A stretch of DNA of 64,000 bases from JAYRGC01 sp041908065 (GTDB lineage: Bacteria > Pseudomonadota > Alphaproteobacteria > UBA9219), in assembly GCA_041908065.1 (NCBI GenBank), contig JAYRGC010000039.1, positions 7,183-71,182 of the forward strand. The letters are read 5' to 3'. Both the position numbers and the translations under genes were made by a program. The notes beneath the pieces are model-generated. The model saw only the letters and a list, made by a program, of their open reading frames with translations. It was not told the origin of the DNA and did no database searches. How positions within the stretch are numbered: the first letter of the stretch is position 1; every line of letters starts with the position of its first letter. Of the stretch, positions 1 to 7,725 are shown one piece after another.

Positions 1-63
1 ATGATATTTTTGTGGAAGATTGCGGCAAGTCTTTCTTAATCATCAATGGGTTATAAAGGCCAA

Positions 64-2691
64 ATGCATATTGGAATAGATCTTGGAACTTCCAACAGCG
101 TTATCGCTGGGATAGTCGACGGAGAGGCGAGGGTATTTCATCCCGCCGACGGCGGCGAGGTTTTGCCTTCGGTCATATATATCGACAAGCGCGGTCATCG
201 CCTTTATGGGCGCAGGGCGCACGATCAGGCTTTGGTGTCGCCGGAAAACGTGGCCTCGGGCTTCAAGCGTCTGATGGGCACGTCGACGCCGATAACGGTC
301 AAGGGGGCGGAGGTCACTCTTACGCCGGAGGAGTGTTCGGCGGAGATAATTCGCCAGCTTTTGGGGCAAGTGACTACTGAAACCGGCGAGGAGAATTTCG
401 ACGGCGCGATTATAACCATTCCCGCCGCCTTCAATCAGATGCAGTCCGAGGCCACTTTGCGCGCCGCTCGCATGGCCGGATTGGAGCGCGTTGATTTGAT
501 ACAGGAGCCGATCGCGGCGGCTTTGGCCGCGATGGCGGGGGCTAAACGATCTGGGCAGTTCCTTATATACGATTTAGGCGGCGGAACGTTCGACGTGGCT
601 TTGGCTCAGGCGATAGAGGGCAACGTCAGCATTGTGGCGCACCAAGGCATCAATATGCTGGGTGGACGCGATTTCGATCGCATGATAGTGAACGAGATTG
701 TCCGTCCGTGGCTTGTCGCCAATTTCGATTTGCCCGACAACTTCCAGCGCGATCCGCAATATGCGCGGCTTATCCGCATCGCCCAGCTGGCCGCCGAGAA
801 AGCCAAGATAGACCTTTCCTCGCTGGAGGAGGCCTCGATATTCGCCTCCGACGACGAAGTTCGCTTGATGGATCAAAACGAGAGCGAGATATTCCTCGAC
901 GCGCCTATAACCCGCGCCCAGTTTGAAGAGATAATCCGCGAGCCGGTGATGCACACCATAGATATGGTGCGAAAGCTGTTGGAGAGCAACAATTACAGCA
1001 ACGACGACATCGACCGCATAGTCTTCATCGGCGGTCCCAGCCGCATTCCGATGGTGCGTGAGATGGTGTCGGAGGAATTGGGCATCGCTCCGGATCTTCG
1101 CACCGATCCCATGACGGCGGTGGCTATGGGAGCCGCTCATTATTGCGAGGGGCGGGAGTGGGACAAGGCCAAGGTTAAAGATTTCAAACCGGCGGCGTCG
1201 CCCGCCGCTGTAGGCGGCGGCAGTTCGCCCAAACCCAAGCACGCTTCGGTGTCGGTTCCTTATCAGGCCACGGCGGAGGTCAAGCCTGCGGCCAAGACGG
1301 GGGCGGCGGCAGCGGCGGGGACAGCGGGTTTCGGGGTCACCTTCGATTACGATCGACGCACCACGGCGGAAAAAACCGTGCTGGCTTTGCATATAACCGG
1401 AAAGGCTAAGGACGATAATCAGGTTCGCATTTTCGCAGACGGTTGGGATTCCGGAGTGTTGCCTTTGGTGGACGGATTGACCGTGGTGGTTCCTTTACGT
1501 TCCATGGGCGAAAACCGTTTTCGTTCGCAGGTATTGGACGCCTCCGGCAAGCCTATCGACGGATACGACGGCGACATAACAGTGACGCGAGTGGTGGCCA
1601 TGGTCGGCAACATTCCCGCCGCCCAAACCATCGCCGTCAAGGTTTTGGAAAACCCCCATTCCCGCGAAAACGCCTTGATGACTTTGGTGGCCAAGGGCTC
1701 GCCTTTGCCTGCCGAAGGCCACGTCCGTTTCACCAGCGGACGTACGCTGCGATCCGGCGGCGCGGGGTATGTCGGCGTCGAGTTGTTTCAGGTCGAGTTT
1801 CCCGAGCGCGTGGATTTGAATCTGTGCATCGGCATGTTCAGGATAGACGGATACGATCTGCCGTCCGGAGCCGAGATAAAGGCCGGAGATCCTATATCGT
1901 TCGATTGGAACATGAGCGACGGCGGCATACTTCAGGCTACCGTCACGTTGCCCAAGATCGGATTGGAATTGCGCGCTCCTCGTTTTTACGCGCCGCAATC
2001 GGGACAGGTGTCGTTCAGCGGCGAGGAAGGCAACGCCTTCGCTTCCTCGGTTCTTGATCGCGGCGACGAGGAATGGGGGGATCTGGCGGCGGCTTTGGGG
2101 CCGGACGGCGGGCCGGAAGCGCAGATGCTTCACTCCAGATTGCTGGAGCAGCGCGACGTGTTGAGCGAAGCAGCCGGAGACGCAGAAACCGTGCGCCGCG
2201 TTGTCGAGGAAGCCCGCTTCGTGCGGCAGGACATAGCGCGGCTGGGGCGCAAGCACATAGTTCGCACGTTGCAGCGGCGGTTGGGCAAATTGGTCGCGGT
2301 GTTCAACCGCGTCGCCCGTTCTTCCGCCGAGCAGGAGGAGGAGGCGAGGTTCGAGGAGCTTGAAGGCGCGGTGCAGAGGATAATCGACGACGGCGACGCC
2401 GCCGCTTGCGACGACGCGGCGATTTATCTCAGCGAAATGCGGAATCTGTTCTTCGGCGTGGTATGGCGCGACGACGACTATATCGCCACTTGGTTCAAAC
2501 GCCTGTGCGGCGAGCCGTATTTGTTCACCGACAAGGAAGTTTTCGCTGCCATGGTCGAAGAGGGCGAAGCCTTGCTGGCCAAAGGCGATCGCCCCGCCAT
2601 GCGGGATCTAGTCGCCAGAATGCTGGACGCTCGCATAGCTCTGGGAGTAAACGATATGGCCGGAGAGTTGGCCACCATAGTGAAGGCGTGA
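64..2691 (+). CDS. Hsp70-family chaperone-like ATPase with long atypical C-terminal region
   Basis: 875-residue protein. The first ~375 residues are an actin/Hsp70 ATPase domain: phosphate-1 motif IGIDLGTSNS near the N-terminus, phosphate-2 motif YDLGGGTFDVAL near residue 170, and an adenosine motif FIGGPSRIPMV near residue 325. An Ala/Pro/Lys-rich linker follows (about 380-425). The rest does not look like a classical DnaK peptide-binding domain plus lid. It is first beta-rich (about 430-670) and then helical and charged (about 690-870). I start at ATG 64 because AAAGG lies about 5 bases upstream and the family motif follows at once; ATG 46, in the same frame, has no ribosome site. A partner gene of unknown type follows after 20 bases, so the two are probably co-transcribed. 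The ATPase assignment is firm. Substrate and role are not known, and it is not the housekeeping dnaK, since no dnaJ or grpE is adjacent. Confidence 0.85.
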   Translation: MHIGIDLGTSNSVIAGIVDGEARVFHPADGGEVLPSVIYIDKRGHRLYGRRAHDQALVSPENVASGFKRLMGTSTPITVKGAEVTLTPEECSAEIIRQLLGQVTTETGEENFDGAIITIPAAFNQMQSEATLRAARMAGLERVDLIQEPIAAALAAMAGAKRSGQFLIYDLGGGTFDVALAQAIEGNVSIVAHQGINMLGGRDFDRMIVNEIVRPWLVANFDLPDNFQRDPQYARLIRIAQLAAEKAKIDLSSLEEASIFASDDEVRLMDQNESEIFLDAPITRAQFEEIIREPVMHTIDMVRKLLESNNYSNDDIDRIVFIGGPSRIPMVREMVSEELGIAPDLRTDPMTAVAMGAAHYCEGREWDKAKVKDFKPAASPAAVGGGSSPKPKHASVSVPYQATAEVKPAAKTGAAAAAGTAGFGVTFDYDRRTTAEKTVLALHITGKAKDDNQVRIFADGWDSGVLPLVDGLTVVVPLRSMGENRFRSQVLDASGKPIDGYDGDITVTRVVAMVGNIPAAQTIAVKVLENPHSRENALMTLVAKGSPLPAEGHVRFTSGRTLRSGGAGYVGVELFQVEFPERVDLNLCIGMFRIDGYDLPSGAEIKAGDPISFDWNMSDGGILQATVTLPKIGLELRAPRFYAPQSGQVSFSGEEGNAFASSVLDRGDEEWGDLAAALGPDGGPEAQMLHSRLLEQRDVLSEAAGDAETVRRVVEEARFVRQDIARLGRKHIVRTLQRRLGKLVAVFNRVARSSAEQEEEARFEELEGAVQRIIDDGDAAACDDAAIYLSEMRNLFFGVVWRDDDYIATWFKRLCGEPYLFTDKEVFAAMVEEGEALLAKGDRPAMRDLVARMLDARIALGVNDMAGELATIVKA

Positions 2692-2711
2692 CACAAGAAA
2701 AGGGGGGCGGC

Positions 2712-3455
2712 ATGTCGATAGTTTCTTTTGCTCCGGCGTCGGAAGACGAGGCGCGTTCATTGCTGCGCGACATTGGCGCGGAAGTTAACTGGCCGTTGGG
2801 CAACGGCAGGACGGAGGATGTCCGCCTGTCTGCGGATTCCGTTCAAGTGATGGTCGCGGCATTGCCGTTTTACGACGAATATCGGATGTATTCGCTTTCC
2901 GACCGCTCTCAACCCGCGCCGAACACACGGTACGTTCTGGCCAAGGAGGGGGATATAGGCCTGTTGAATTGGACTAACGAGCCGATATACCTGATAAACC
3001 AAAAGGCTCCGATAAAGCTGGATCGCAAGACGTTGGTCGCCTATTCCAAGTTTTTCTTCCATTACGTCCGCAACGAATTGGGGCGTTTCGTCATAGTTGA
3101 AAAGCCGGAGGACGTGGCGTGGCTGCCGGAGGCCGACGAGAAGGAAAAGGCCGCCGTCGCCGCCAAGCTGAAGCCGGTCACTTACAAGGGCATCGGGCGC
3201 GATAACTTGTTTTCTCTGGATTGCACAGTTATGTTCCGCAACGCTTTGTTTGCCACCAGCATCAAGGTCGCTCCGTACGAACTTGACGCCTTCGATCCAG
3301 AACAGGGGGCGACCGAGCATATGATCGTCGGGCAGATAAAACTCACCAACGGCGATTTGCTGCTCGAGGATTTACACGTCGATGTCGACCCCCCGCCGCA
3401 GGAGCTTAACAGCCCCAAGATAACCGAGATGAAAGACGAAGATTTTCCCGAATAA
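2712..3455 (+). CDS. hypothetical protein, partner of the Hsp70-like gene
   Basis: 247-residue soluble-looking protein with no signal peptide and no membrane segment. I do not recognise the family. It has an alternating hydrophobic/charged pattern suggesting a mixed alpha/beta fold, a charged stretch near residues 135-150 (EADEKEKAAVAAKLK) and an acidic, proline-containing tail ending DEDFPE. ATG 2712 is chosen because a purine-rich AGGGGGG ribosome site sits just upstream; the open frame extends further 5' only by overlapping the Hsp70 gene. It begins 20 bases after that gene on the same strand. Co-transcription suggests it is a client, adaptor or regulator of the Hsp70-like protein, but this is inference from position only. 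Confidence 0.7.
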   Translation: MSIVSFAPASEDEARSLLRDIGAEVNWPLGNGRTEDVRLSADSVQVMVAALPFYDEYRMYSLSDRSQPAPNTRYVLAKEGDIGLLNWTNEPIYLINQKAPIKLDRKTLVAYSKFFFHYVRNELGRFVIVEKPEDVAWLPEADEKEKAAVAAKLKPVTYKGIGRDNLFSLDCTVMFRNALFATSIKVAPYELDAFDPEQGATEHMIVGQIKLTNGDLLLEDLHVDVDPPPQELNSPKITEMKDEDFPE

Positions 3456-3468
3456 ATTAAAGATATTT

Positions 3469-3545
3469 GCGCCCTTAGCTCAGTTGGATAGAGCGGCTGC
3501 CTTCTAAGCAGCAGGTCAGAGGTTCGAATCCTCTAGGGCGCGCCA
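3469..3545 (+). tRNA. tRNA-Arg (anticodon UCU)
   Basis: Complete 77-base cloverleaf with encoded CCA. The acceptor arms GCGCCCT and AGGGCGC pair fully. The D arm is GCTC/GAGC. The anticodon arm GCTGC/GCAGC closes the loop CTTCTAA with anticodon TCT, and the T arm carries GGTTCGAATCC. It reads AGA (and AGG by wobble). It begins 13 bases after the preceding gene and is followed by R2-type repeats. Confidence 0.95.
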
Positions 3546-3562
3546 GTTTTCGAAGCCTCGTG

Positions 3563-3643
3563 TTTCCCTGAGCCTGTCGAAGGGAACTTACGCGATCAAA
3601 GCGCGGCAATCTCCCGCAGTCGCTTCGACAGGCTCAGCGACCG
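3563..3643. repeat. R2 dispersed palindromic repeat, two copies in opposite orientation
   Basis: Two copies of the R2 core. The first reads TTCCCTGAGCCTGTCGAAGG (3564-3583) and the second, inverted, TCGCTTCGACAGGCTCAGCG (3620-3639). The pair can fold into one larger stem. The outer bases differ between the copies (GGGAA versus GCGA) but stay complementary within each copy. The element lies between tRNA-Arg and the 3' end of lysS, close enough to act as a transcript end for either. No open reading frame is present. Confidence 0.8.
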
Positions 3644-3651
3644 CGTTTCGA

Positions 3652-5160
3652 CTACTCCACCAACCGCATGGTGGGGAAGGCGATGACTTCGCGGATGGTT
3701 TGGCTGTCGGTCATCAGCATCCCAAGGCGGTCGATGCCGATTCCAAGCCCGCCCATCGGCGGCATGCCCAACGCCAAGGCTTCGATGAAATCCTCGTCTA
3801 TCGGATGCGGAGGATCGTCGGGGCCGCGTTTCTGCTCTGCTTGCTCCAGAAAACGGGCGCGTTGTTCGCGGGGATCGTTAAGCTCGCTGAAGGCGTTGGC
3901 GATTTCCCAGCCGTTGACGTAGGTCTCGAACCGTTGCGCCACATGCGGCCTGTCCGGCCACGCTTTGGCCAGAGGAGATATTTCCTTGGGCAAGTCGATT
4001 ACGTGTACGGGCTGGATCAGCTTGTCTTCGACTTTTTCGCCGAACACCGCTTCCACCACCTGCCCCCAGCTGGTGCCCGGGTCGATCGCAACGCCCAATT
4101 TACGCGCCATCGCCCGCGCTTCGTCGCCGTTCTTGCACGACGCGAAATCCTGTCCGGAGTGCTCAAGGATAAGCTCGACCATTCCTTTGCGCGGCCACGG
4201 CGGGGTGAAGTCAAGCTCCACGTCCGCAAATTTGATTTTTCCGCTGCCGTGCAACGTCATGGCGACGTGGTGGATTATCGTCTCGGTTATATCGATCATC
4301 GCGTTGAAATCCACATACGCTTGGTATAGCTCAAGCGACGTAAACTCCGGGTTGTGCTTGGGGCTGATGCCCTCGTTGCGGAAGCAGCGGTTTATCTCGA
4401 ATAGCTTTTCCGACAGCCCGCCTATCACCAGCCGCTTGAGATGCAGCTCTGGTGCTATCCGCATGTAAAGCGGCATGTCCAGCGCGTTGTGATGGGTGAC
4501 GAAGGGGCGGGCGATGGCTCCGCCGGCGATGACGTGCATCATCGGGGTTTCGACTTCGATGAAGCCGCGTTCGTAAAGGAACTGGCGGATCGAGGCCACC
4601 ATGCGGTAACGCGCCCGCAGGGTTTCGCGGGTGCGAACGTTGGCCACCAAATCCTGCTCGCGGTGACGAAAGCGGGCTTCCACGTCCTTGAGGCCGTGGA
4701 ATTTCTCGGGCGGCGGGATGAGGGCTTTGCTCAAAACCATAAGCTCGTCGGCGTCCACGGTTATCTCTCCGCGGGGAGTGCGACGCACTTTGCCCGATAC
4801 TCCGATGATGTCGCCCAGATCCAGCAACTTCAGCAGCTCGGCGCGCTTGGCCTCGGTTTGCTTGAGATCGTGAAACACCTGCAAACGGTCGCTGTCGTCC
4901 ATGACGTCGATGAACATGCCGTTGTTACGGACGGACATGACGCGTCCGGCCACGCGCACGACGGCGTCGGTTTTTTCTCCGGCGGCCAGATGCTCGAAAC
5001 GCTTTTTTATCGCGGCGGCGGAATCCGTCTTGTCGAACTTGGTGACGTGGAAGGGATTGCCGCAAAGCTCGGTTATCTTGTCCAATCGGGAGGAGCGGCG
5101 CGAAATCTCGTCTTCGGGGGCGGCAGAAACGTTTTCAGAAATGGTGGCGGATTCGGTCAT
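3652..5160 (-). CDS. lysS: lysine--tRNA ligase, class II
   Basis: 502-residue class II lysyl-tRNA synthetase that charges tRNA-Lys with lysine using ATP. An N-terminal OB-fold anticodon-binding domain (about residues 65-175, including VRVAGRVMSVRNNGMFIDV) precedes the catalytic core. Motif 2 is visible as FRNEGISPKHNPEFT and motif 3 as GLGIGIDRLGML close to the C-terminus. The length is normal for bacterial LysS. The first ~20 residues are poorly conserved and the start could be slightly downstream. Many alphaproteobacteria carry the unrelated class I LysK instead, so class II is worth noting for placement. It stands alone, with an R2 repeat pair just beyond its stop. Confidence 0.95.
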   Translation of the reverse strand: MTESATISENVSAAPEDEISRRSSRLDKITELCGNPFHVTKFDKTDSAAAIKKRFEHLAAGEKTDAVVRVAGRVMSVRNNGMFIDVMDDSDRLQVFHDLKQTEAKRAELLKLLDLGDIIGVSGKVRRTPRGEITVDADELMVLSKALIPPPEKFHGLKDVEARFRHREQDLVANVRTRETLRARYRMVASIRQFLYERGFIEVETPMMHVIAGGAIARPFVTHHNALDMPLYMRIAPELHLKRLVIGGLSEKLFEINRCFRNEGISPKHNPEFTSLELYQAYVDFNAMIDITETIIHHVAMTLHGSGKIKFADVELDFTPPWPRKGMVELILEHSGQDFASCKNGDEARAMARKLGVAIDPGTSWGQVVEAVFGEKVEDKLIQPVHVIDLPKEISPLAKAWPDRPHVAQRFETYVNGWEIANAFSELNDPREQRARFLEQAEQKRGPDDPPHPIDEDFIEALALGMPPMGGLGIGIDRLGMLMTDSQTIREVIAFPTMRLVE

Positions 5161-5316
5161 GGTTATCCCTTCTCGGTTTCAATTTTATTGCTCGGCCTAT
5201 CGCGTAGCCAAAGGCGCACATTGTGCTTCACTTCGCCACGCGAGTCGAGTTTAGGCATGGGCAACCAGCTAACATGGGCGCGTTGTAGGCTTAGAGCGCA
5301 GCTTTTTTTTACTGAT

Positions 5317-6249
5317 CTATCGGTAATTAGCCGAGGCCAACTCTCTGACCAGCTCTTTTCTAAGCCATAATTCATATGTGCGATATACGTTATTGCCAAT
5401 GGATTTGCCGTTTGCAAAAGGTTTTAACATCTCAATTGTAGAAGTTGAGTCCGACACTATGTAGTTAACACCCTCGGAAATGCTAACAATGTTGGCAAAA
5501 CCACGACGCCCATCGGAGAATATTTCCTGTATCCCCCGCATTTTTTCGTCACTCATCAAACTTCTTGCATCCCATATTTCTATCTGCCCTATCCACAAAT
5601 CCCCACTGCGCAACGTCAGATATTTTTCATCCCGCAAAAGAGAAGCCGTCGGTTCCGAGGTTATAGTTGAACTGGTCTCCTCAAAATAACGCTTTGCCCC
5701 ATCGCTTCCAAAATCTGTATGACCGGATATTTCCTCATAGGCTGAGATGTCTCTCGCAGTTGTTATCCTGCTGCGGAAATTAAGTGTGTTGGAAACTATC
5801 GCCGCCAACAGCAGCTTGTAACTGGTAGCATTGAGCGAGTTTGCGTGGCCGTTTTCCTTGATTTTTTCCCAAACTATCGTAGCGCACGCGCCAACCGGAA
5901 CTATCCATGAGCGGACGTCATGGCGAGTGTTCCAATGGCTTTCAAATCCATAGTGGTGGTCGAATACTTCAGTGATTTTATTGTGGTTCACTATGGGGTC
6001 GAAAAAATCGGGGTTTGATACGTCCATAACCACGAAATCGCATGCATCATCAGGAAGGGCATAGTCCTTGGCCGATTTCCATATGGTGGGCAGTTTTCGC
6101 AACATGGGAGGCACGGTGGCGTTGAGCGATGGCGTAAACAACACCATGGCCTTATCTCCACGTTTTCCGAGATAATCTCCGTAAGCCTCGGCGCAAGCCA
6201 GTGCGTCTATGTCTATGTGGCCGCTGCCGCTTGTCACAATTATCGTCAT
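5317..6249 (-). CDS. DHH-family phosphoesterase, family II pyrophosphatase-like
   Basis: 310 residues. Motifs of the DHH superfamily are in order: GHIDIDALAC near residue 10 (metal-binding H and two D), VVMDVSNPD near residue 72, and VFDHHY near residue 94 (the DHH signature). PVGACATIVWE follows, which fits the DHH core of manganese-dependent pyrophosphatases and related phosphoesterases. The C-terminal part (about 200-310) is less conserved. It probably hydrolyses a phosphoester or phosphoanhydride with Mn or Mg; the substrate cannot be told. The gene is visibly more AT-rich than lysS or the methyltransferase gene around it, and its left side carries a degenerate copy of a short piece of that methyltransferase gene, both hints of later insertion. 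It could be a family II PPase proper or an uncharacterised relative. Confidence 0.75.
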   Translation of the reverse strand: MTIIVTSGSGHIDIDALACAEAYGDYLGKRGDKAMVLFTPSLNATVPPMLRKLPTIWKSAKDYALPDDACDFVVMDVSNPDFFDPIVNHNKITEVFDHHYGFESHWNTRHDVRSWIVPVGACATIVWEKIKENGHANSLNATSYKLLLAAIVSNTLNFRSRITTARDISAYEEISGHTDFGSDGAKRYFEETSSTITSEPTASLLRDEKYLTLRSGDLWIGQIEIWDARSLMSDEKMRGIQEIFSDGRRGFANIVSISEGVNYIVSDSTSTIEMLKPFANGKSIGNNVYRTYELWLRKELVRELASANYR

Positions 6250-6282
6250 GGGTTTGCCAATTTTTAAAATCGCATTTGGTTG

Positions 6283-7011
6283 CTATCCAACGAAATGATG
6301 CGGCTCGCGCCGGAACAGCATGGCGTAGGTTTCGCGTTCGTATTCCATGCCGTGCATGGTGACTGGCTTATTGTGCTTCACTTCGCGCCATAAGTCGAGT
6401 TCCGGCGCGAAAAAATCCAATATCCGCCTGCGGGTGAAGAGTATGGACGCTATTCCGTTGACGGGATCCAGCACCACTTCTTCTCCGGATTCCGGATCCT
6501 GATCGTTCGGGCGTTGGCGATAGCGGCCATAGTAACCGTCGCCGACGCTGGCGAAGGACAGCATATAGTGTCCGCGCGCCCCCAGAACGTTCAGAAGATT
6601 CTGCTTGTAGGCGATTCGCAGTTCGAGCGGTGAGATGTGCTTGAAGCAAAAAGCGTCCACCACCAGATCCACGTCGTCGCGGCCTATCGGCCAAGGTTCG
6701 GTCACATCGTGAACCAGCTGGCGTATTTTTTCCTTAAGTCCGAATCGGGATGCCGCTTCGGCCAGCGACGAGATGGCGTTGGGGGTAAAGTCCATCGCCG
6801 TTACGCTCATTCCTTGCGAGGCGAGGTAAAGCGAATTGCGCCCTTTGCCGCAACCGACGTCGACAGCGGTTTGCAATCTGGCCTTGTGGTTTTTCAGTTC
6901 CTCGACAGCCCACACGACCGAGCCTGAAGGCGTGGCGCGGACGGAAGACGGGATACCGCCCGCTTCGTATTCTTCGTTCCAAAGTTCCGACGGACTGCGG
7001 TGTTCGGACAT
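6283..7011 (-). CDS. class I SAM-dependent methyltransferase
   Basis: 242 residues. The Rossmann methyltransferase core is clear: motif I VDVGCGKGRNSLYLA near residue 50, the acidic strand end AMDFTPNAI about 25 residues later, and motif IV-like DVDLVVDAFCFKHI. The open frame extends 30 codons upstream, but ATG 7011 has the ribosome site GGAGG eight bases before it, so the short form is chosen. The substrate is unknown; the fold resembles small-molecule methyltransferases of the tellurite-resistance/thiopurine type more than RNA enzymes. It lies 33 bases upstream of the DHH gene on the same strand, so they may share a transcript. Confidence 0.8.
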   Translation of the reverse strand: MSEHRSPSELWNEEYEAGGIPSSVRATPSGSVVWAVEELKNHKARLQTAVDVGCGKGRNSLYLASQGMSVTAMDFTPNAISSLAEAASRFGLKEKIRQLVHDVTEPWPIGRDDVDLVVDAFCFKHISPLELRIAYKQNLLNVLGARGHYMLSFASVGDGYYGRYRQRPNDQDPESGEEVVLDPVNGIASILFTRRRILDFFAPELDLWREVKHNKPVTMHGMEYERETYAMLFRREPHHFVG

Positions 7012-7103
7012 GACGGCCTCCGTTGCGCCTATTTTATACCAAGATGGAGCAACGAACCAAGCGCAACGCCTATGGTTTTGCGTAAGAGCGAAAAAGGGCA
7101 AAG

Positions 7104-7156
7104 AAAAACCCCCGTCCGGCGCACCTGCTGACGCGAGGCTGGCCTGACGGGGGTTT
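7104..7156 (-). terminator. Rho-independent terminator after the lysine-rich peptide gene
   Basis: The arms AAACCCCCGTCCGGC and GGCCTGACGGGGGTTT pair with one mismatch around a ~21-base loop. Read on the minus strand the stem is followed by a T-rich tract (TTTTTCTTTG). It lies about 38 bases beyond the stop of the short gene at 7194-7265 and is therefore likely its transcript end. The A-rich left side makes weak activity in the other direction possible. Confidence 0.75.
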
Positions 7157-7193
7157 CCTTAGCAATTTCCTGCGCCCTTGCGGGCGCGGGAGA

Positions 7194-7265
7194 TTACTTC
7201 TTCTTCTTGGCAGTCGCCTTCTTCTTGGCGGGAGCCTTTTTAGCAACCTTCTTCTTAGCAGCCAT
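7194..7265 (-). CDS. very small lysine/alanine-rich basic protein (histone H1-like tail)
   Basis: 23-residue open frame, MAAKKKVAKKAPAKKKATAKKKK, built almost only from Lys, Ala and a single Pro, like the C-terminal tails of histone H1 and bacterial AlgP/Hc1 proteins. It is supported by an unusually good ribosome site (AAGGAGG, five to seven bases before ATG 7265), a promoter-like sequence about 40 bases upstream (TTGACT-17-CAACAT) and a strong terminator downstream, so it looks like a complete single-gene unit. It is too short for standard gene calling. A nucleic-acid binding or compaction role is plausible from composition only. Alternatively it may be a highly translated leader or a ribosomal/nucleoid accessory peptide. 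Confidence 0.7.
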   Translation of the reverse strand: MAAKKKVAKKAPAKKKATAKKKK

Positions 7266-7300
7266 AGTGACCTCCTTGAGCTAGAGTAGAGAGTAACGAC

Positions 7301-7329
7301 ATGTTGTGTCCGATAGAGAAACCAGTCAA
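7301..7329 (-). promoter_or_regulatory. candidate sigma-70 promoter of the lysine-rich peptide gene
   Basis: On the minus strand TTGACT (7324-7329) and CAACAT (7301-7306) are spaced by 17 bases. This sits about 36 bases upstream of the ATG at 7265, just right for a short leader with the AAGGAGG site. The -35 box is close to consensus and the -10 box only moderate. Confidence 0.4.
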
Positions 7330-7620
7330 CAACATTTTGTCATCAGCCCCGCTTCGCAATACGAAAAACGATTTTTGTTCGCCATGAGTTGCAGTGATGC
7401 AACATGCATCGTCGTAGCGATCGATGGAAACAACGCGACGCGAAGAATTCCATTGAACTCAGACCATGCTTTTGTGGCGGCGAAAATATCCGTCATCCTT
7501 TCGCAAAACGATAGGCAAGATCGGTTATGACATAACGTTTGCTAACAAATCGTGAAAATTGTATTGAACTGCATGGGGCGCATGGGGTATCCCTTCGCTC
7601 CGTCCTTCGCTTTCACGCGG
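7330..7620. other. intergenic stretch with no supported gene
   Basis: Region between the peptide-gene promoter and tRNA(CAU), somewhat AT-rich in its right half. A 74-codon plus-strand frame (7306-7530) covers part of it but has no ribosome site, overlaps the minus-strand promoter and has no recognisable content. Promoters for the tRNA are expected here but I could not pick one with confidence. Confidence 0.5.
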
Positions 7621-7697
7621 GGGCCTGTAGCTCAGTTGGTTAGAGCAGGCCGCTCATAACGGTCTGGTCGTAGGTTCAAGTCCTACCGGGCCCACCA
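7621..7697 (+). tRNA. tRNA with anticodon CAU, probably tRNA-Ile2 (lysidine-modified)
   Basis: Complete 77-base cloverleaf with CCA. The acceptor arms GGGCCTG and CGGGCCC pair (one G-U), the D arm is GCTC/GAGC, and the anticodon arm GGCCG/CGGTC closes loop CTCATAA. CAU could be elongator Met or Ile2. The acceptor stem and 5' half (GGGCCTGTAGCTCAG) are those of bacterial tRNA-Ile(GAU), and the TGGTCG variable-region sequence resembles E. coli ileX, so I favour tRNA-Ile2, which needs TilS to read AUA. It is not an initiator: the first acceptor pair is formed and the three G-C pairs of the initiator anticodon stem are missing. Confidence 0.9.
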
Positions 7698-7725
7698 TTT
7701 CCTCTCTCTTCCGAAAAACGAAATA

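Noticed and set aside
1..39. Short frame ending TAA at 39, possibly the 3' end of an upstream gene
   Set aside because: Only 12 codons are visible, too little to support a feature; it could equally be non-coding.
574..1392. 272-codon antisense frame inside the Hsp70-like gene
   Set aside because: A shadow of codon-biased coding sequence on the other strand, with arginine-rich composition and no signals; the same applies to the other long antisense frames in alaS, mrcA, nuoL and rpsB-tsf.
5163..5417. 84-codon minus-strand frame between lysS and the DHH gene
   Set aside because: It overlaps the end of the DHH gene and has no ribosome site; its only notable part is the short methyltransferase-like scrap reported as a finding.
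7306..7530. 74-codon plus-strand frame in the gap before tRNA(CAU)
   Set aside because: No ribosome site, no recognisable content, and it overlaps the likely promoter of the minus-strand lysine-rich gene.
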